A stretch of 8,844 nucleotides of DNA from JBGOUJ01 sp041477005 (GTDB lineage Bacteria; Acidobacteriota; Terriglobia; Bryobacterales; JACQDG01). Where the stretch lies: contig JBGOUJ010000318.1 in NCBI GenBank assembly GCA_041477005.1, positions 1-8,844 of the forward strand. Direction: 5' to 3'. This document shows, piece by piece, positions 6,926 through 8,844 of this stretch. The position numbers and the translations under genes are program-made. How positions within the stretch are numbered: the first letter of the stretch is position 1; each line of letters starts with the position of its first letter. The notes under the pieces are model-generated. The model made no database searches. It was not told the DNA's origin and saw only the letters and a program-made list of their open reading frames with translations.

Positions 6926-8458
6926 ATGCCCCGGAGATTCTTTGCGATTCTGGCCTTGTCGCTGGCGCTGCTGGCGCCGGCGTATTCGCAGGCCGTCGAT
7001 ACGGCGGCCATCGACAAGATCATGCAGGAGGCGCTCCAGACCTGGCAGGTTCCGGGAGCGGCGATTGCGGTGGTGAAGGGCGATGAGGTGGTCTACATGA
7101 AGGGCTATGGCGTGCGGGAGCGGGGTGGTACGAAGCCGGTCACGCCGCAAACCTTGTTCGCCATCGGCTCGACGACCAAGGCGTTCACCACGACGGCCAT
7201 GGCCATGCTGGTCGACGAGGGCAAGATGGCGTGGGACGATCCGGTCCGCAAATATATTGAGTTTTTCCACCTCTCGGACCCGTTGGCGGACCAGGACGTG
7301 ACACTGCGCGATCTGGTCTGCCACCGCACCGGTTTGAGCCGTCACGATGAGCTGTGGTACGGCTCGCCCTGGGGCCGCCAGGAGATCATCCGGAAGATCG
7401 GGCTGGCGAAGCTGACCAAGCCGTTCCGATCCACCTGGCAATACCAGAACATCATGTTTCTGACGGCCGGCTACGCCGTGGGCGCGGCCGCCAAGACGAG
7501 CTGGGAAGATTTTGTTCAGAAACGCATCTTCGACCCGCTCGGGATGACCGGCGCCGACTGCAGCGTGACCGTCGCGGAAAAAGCTCCCGACCATGCCACG
7601 CCCCACCGCAAGAAGGAGGACGGCAAGATCGAGGCCATCCCCTGGCGCAACATCGACAACATCGCGCCGGCCGGCTCGATCAACGCCGGCGTGAGCGATC
7701 TGAGCAAGTGGGTGCGGTTCCAGTTGGGCGACGGAGCGTTCCAGGGCAAGCGGCTGGTTTCCGCCGCCAACCTGGAGGAGACGCACACGCCGCAGATGGT
7801 GGAGCGGATCGAGGGCCCTGCCAAGGCCGTCGCCCAGGAAACCGAGACGACGCAGATGAGCTACGGCCTGGCCTGGCAGATCCACGACTATCGCGGACAC
7901 CTGCTGGTGGAGCACGGCGGGGGGATCGACGGCTTCCTCACCAGCCTGACGCTGGTGCCGAAGTCGAAGTGGGGAGTGGCGATTCTGTCGAACCTGTCGC
8001 CGGCGTCGCTGCAGGTGTCGGCCAGGAACAGCGTGCTCGACCTGCTGCTCGGCCTGCCCAGGAAGGATTGGAACACCATCTACGCCGGGCAGACGAAGAA
8101 AGCGGAGGAGGAAAGGAAGGCCCGCGAGAAGGAACGGGAGGCGAAGCGCGTGAAGGGGACGAAGCCGTCGCGGGAGCTGCCGGCCTATGCCGGCGCGTAC
8201 GAAGATCCAGCCTACGGGTCGGCGCACGTTTCGCTCGAGAGCGGCTCGCTGGTGCTCGAGTGGAGCAATTTCAAAAGCCGCCTCGAGCATTTCCACTTCG
8301 ACACCTTCGCGTCGAAAGGGGACAATCCCCTGGGAAACGAGCAGGTGCCTTTCGCCCTGGGAACCGACGGGGACGTGGCCACGATGGACCTGTTCGGGCA
8401 GGCGTTCAAGAAGGTGAAACCCAAGAGCGAGGCGCGCCAGGCCGGGGGAACCTACTAG
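6926..8458 (+). CDS. Secreted serine hydrolase, class C beta-lactamase / penicillin-binding-protein-like family
   Basis: 510 residues. The signal peptide MPRRFFAILALSLALLAPAYS ends near residue 21-22, so the enzyme is periplasmic or secreted. The beta-lactamase/transpeptidase fold spans about 25-385 and has the family active-site motifs: SxxK as S82-TT-K85 (AIGSTTKAFT), YxN as Y173-Q-N175, and H330-G-G (LLVEHGGGIDGF) in place of KTG, as is usual in esterase and peptidase members of this family. A strongly charged linker (391-412, rich in Lys, Glu and Arg) leads to a C-terminal beta-rich domain (about 415-500; YAGAYEDPAYGSAHVSLESG) like DUF3471 or a related lipocalin-like domain. Likely activities are esterase, D-aminopeptidase or peptide hydrolase; substrate cannot be read. 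True beta-lactam resistance is not implied. It is transcribed divergently from iorAB, with 88 bp between start codons. Confidence 0.92.
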   Translation: MPRRFFAILALSLALLAPAYSQAVDTAAIDKIMQEALQTWQVPGAAIAVVKGDEVVYMKGYGVRERGGTKPVTPQTLFAIGSTTKAFTTTAMAMLVDEGKMAWDDPVRKYIEFFHLSDPLADQDVTLRDLVCHRTGLSRHDELWYGSPWGRQEIIRKIGLAKLTKPFRSTWQYQNIMFLTAGYAVGAAAKTSWEDFVQKRIFDPLGMTGADCSVTVAEKAPDHATPHRKKEDGKIEAIPWRNIDNIAPAGSINAGVSDLSKWVRFQLGDGAFQGKRLVSAANLEETHTPQMVERIEGPAKAVAQETETTQMSYGLAWQIHDYRGHLLVEHGGGIDGFLTSLTLVPKSKWGVAILSNLSPASLQVSARNSVLDLLLGLPRKDWNTIYAGQTKKAEEERKAREKEREAKRVKGTKPSRELPAYAGAYEDPAYGSAHVSLESGSLVLEWSNFKSRLEHFHFDTFASKGDNPLGNEQVPFALGTDGDVATMDLFGQAFKKVKPKSEARQAGGTY

Positions 8459-8460
8459 CC

Positions 8461-8475
8461 AAGGGCTTCGCTCTT
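8461..8475 (+). terminator. Weak hairpin just after the serine hydrolase stop
   Basis: AAGGGC-TTC-GCTCTT can form a six-pair stem including one G-T wobble, starting two bases after the stop codon. There is no clear T-tract behind it, so terminator function is doubtful. It overlaps the first codons of the dehydrogenase remnant and may be chance. Confidence 0.2.
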
Positions 8476-8612
8476 GATACTTGATCGAATCCGGCCGAAT
8501 CCCGGCTGCCAGGCTGGTGACGCACCGGTTCGCGTTGGCCCACGCCGAGCGCGCGTTTCAGACCGTGGCCGAGTACGCGGACGGCGTCGCCAAGGCCGTG
8601 GTGGAACTGTGA
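8464..8612 (+). pseudogene. C-terminal remnant of a zinc-type alcohol dehydrogenase
   Basis: In the frame ending at TGA 8610-8612 the sequence reads YLIESGRIPAARLVTHRF, then ALAHAERAFQTVAEYADGVAKAVVEL. This matches the end of medium-chain dehydrogenases: a helix with ESGRI, then LxTHRFxLxxAxxAF, then DGVxKxVV. Only about 45 residues remain of the 340-380 usual for the family. The frame is closed upstream by TGA at 8475-8477. The next frame supplies GFALD just before (8464-8478), so the remnant may continue a few residues through a one-base deletion before it meets the end of the serine hydrolase gene. No start codon, catalytic zinc site or Rossmann motif is left, so it is non-functional. Confidence 0.7.
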
Positions 8613-8734
8613 GGGCGCTGGTCGCTCTGCTGGCAGCCATGGAACGGGGACTGCCTTTCGGAGCGGCGCCCCGGCGCGTCCCAGAGGTTCTTGCGGCGGC
8701 AGCCAAGAAGACGCTGCGCTATGTGCTACACTGA
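8609..8734 (+). CDS. Short ORF of unknown function after the dehydrogenase remnant (doubtful)
   Basis: A 41-codon frame from GTG 8609 to TGA 8732-8734, overlapping the remnant's stop as GTGA. It reads VRALVALLAAMERGLPFGAA, then PRRVPEVLAAAAKKTLRYVLH. An internal ATG gives a 31-residue version. No domain is recognised, there is no transmembrane segment of useful length, and no clear ribosome site. The overlap suggests it may be the head of a gene once coupled to the dehydrogenase, or what remains of one. It could equally be a chance frame in GC-rich DNA. Its end overlaps the candidate promoter of the next gene. Confidence 0.25.
   Translation: MRALVALLAAMERGLPFGAAPRRVPEVLAAAAKKTLRYVLH
8724..8732 (+). 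promoter_or_regulatory. Candidate extended -10 promoter for the gene at 8741
   Basis: TGC-TACACT, an extended -10 (TGn plus a TANNNT hexamer), ends eight bases before the ATG at 8741. Initiation about seven to nine bases on would fall at or next to the ATG, giving a leaderless message. This fits the absence of any Shine-Dalgarno sequence. No -35 is seen at standard spacing. Confidence 0.45.
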
Positions 8735-8740
8735 ACTACC

Positions 8741-8844
8741 ATGGATATTGAACGAACCCTGGAGTTTATCCTGGACCAACAGGCGAAGTATTTCGCCGGC
8801 CTCGAGGAGATGCGGTCCTTGGTCGTAAGGATCGCCCAGCAGCA
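8741..8844 (+). CDS. Small, probably helical protein, partial (first 34 codons)
   Basis: Opens at ATG 8741 and runs off the right edge. The visible part reads MDIERTLEFILDQQAKYFAG, then LEEMRSLVVRIAQQ. It is rich in Glu, Gln, Leu and Arg with heptad-like hydrophobic spacing, suggesting a long helix or coiled coil. Short proteins opening with a similar ERTLEFILDQQA stretch are, as far as I recall, common in Acidobacteriota and of unknown function. The start is supported by an extended -10 element at leaderless distance. There is no signal peptide, so it is likely cytoplasmic. Confidence 0.7.
   Translation, partial: MDIERTLEFILDQQAKYFAGLEEMRSLVVRIAQQ

Noticed and set aside
6530..8296. Minus-strand open frame of 588 codons covering the serine hydrolase and the iorAB start
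   Set aside because: It runs antisense through the hydrolase gene and then out of frame through iorAB. His/Arg/Leu-rich composition and no motif indicate a shadow.
1..8844. CRISPR array, tRNA, insertion sequence or attachment site
   Set aside because: No regularly spaced repeats, cloverleaf, transposase frame or terminal inverted repeats were found on reading both strands.

Overview
The window is a GC-rich bacterial chromosome segment. Its mix of genes suggests an Acidobacteriota genome, perhaps Bryobacterales/Solibacteres. It has secreted proteins built from carboxypeptidase-regulatory-like beta-sandwich repeats, a Tat-exported DUF362 protein, a one-chain IorA-IorB oxidoreductase, a secreted class-C beta-lactamase-fold serine hydrolase, and a small protein opening with an MDIERTLEFIL-type N-terminus. 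This assignment is inferred from gene content; there is no rRNA or other marker here.

Layout. From about 6857 down to 1 (minus strand) runs a co-directional cluster with gaps of 46 and 40 bp: a fused indolepyruvate ferredoxin oxidoreductase (3346-6837), a Tat-signal DUF362 protein (2190-3299), a carboxypeptidase-regulatory-like protein (674-2149) and a paralogue of it that runs off the left edge (1-578). A divergent gene on the plus strand (6926-8458) encodes a signal-peptide-bearing serine hydrolase. After it comes about 280 bp with no intact recognised gene: the C-terminal end of a zinc-type alcohol dehydrogenase and a doubtful 41-codon ORF. Another plus-strand gene (8741 onward) is then cut by the right edge.

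How the genes may work together. The IorAB enzyme would act in the cytoplasm, oxidatively decarboxylating aryl-pyruvates (or related 2-oxoacids) to acyl-CoA while reducing ferredoxin. The other three cluster members appear to be exported and have no known biochemical link to it, so the cluster may reflect co-transcription more than one pathway.

Most notable points. (1) The reading frame of the 674-2149 gene continues past its TAA for 32 codons of family-typical sequence and ends in an ATGA overlap with the next gene, so the TAA looks like a recent nonsense mutation, a base-call error or a readthrough site. (2) A near-perfect 12-bp hairpin sits between iorAB and the DUF362 gene, directly against its Shine-Dalgarno sequence. 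(3) Two opposed -10-like elements overlap in the divergent promoter region. (4) A truncated dehydrogenase end directly follows the serine hydrolase. I found no CRISPR array, tRNA, rRNA, transposase or obvious new defence system.
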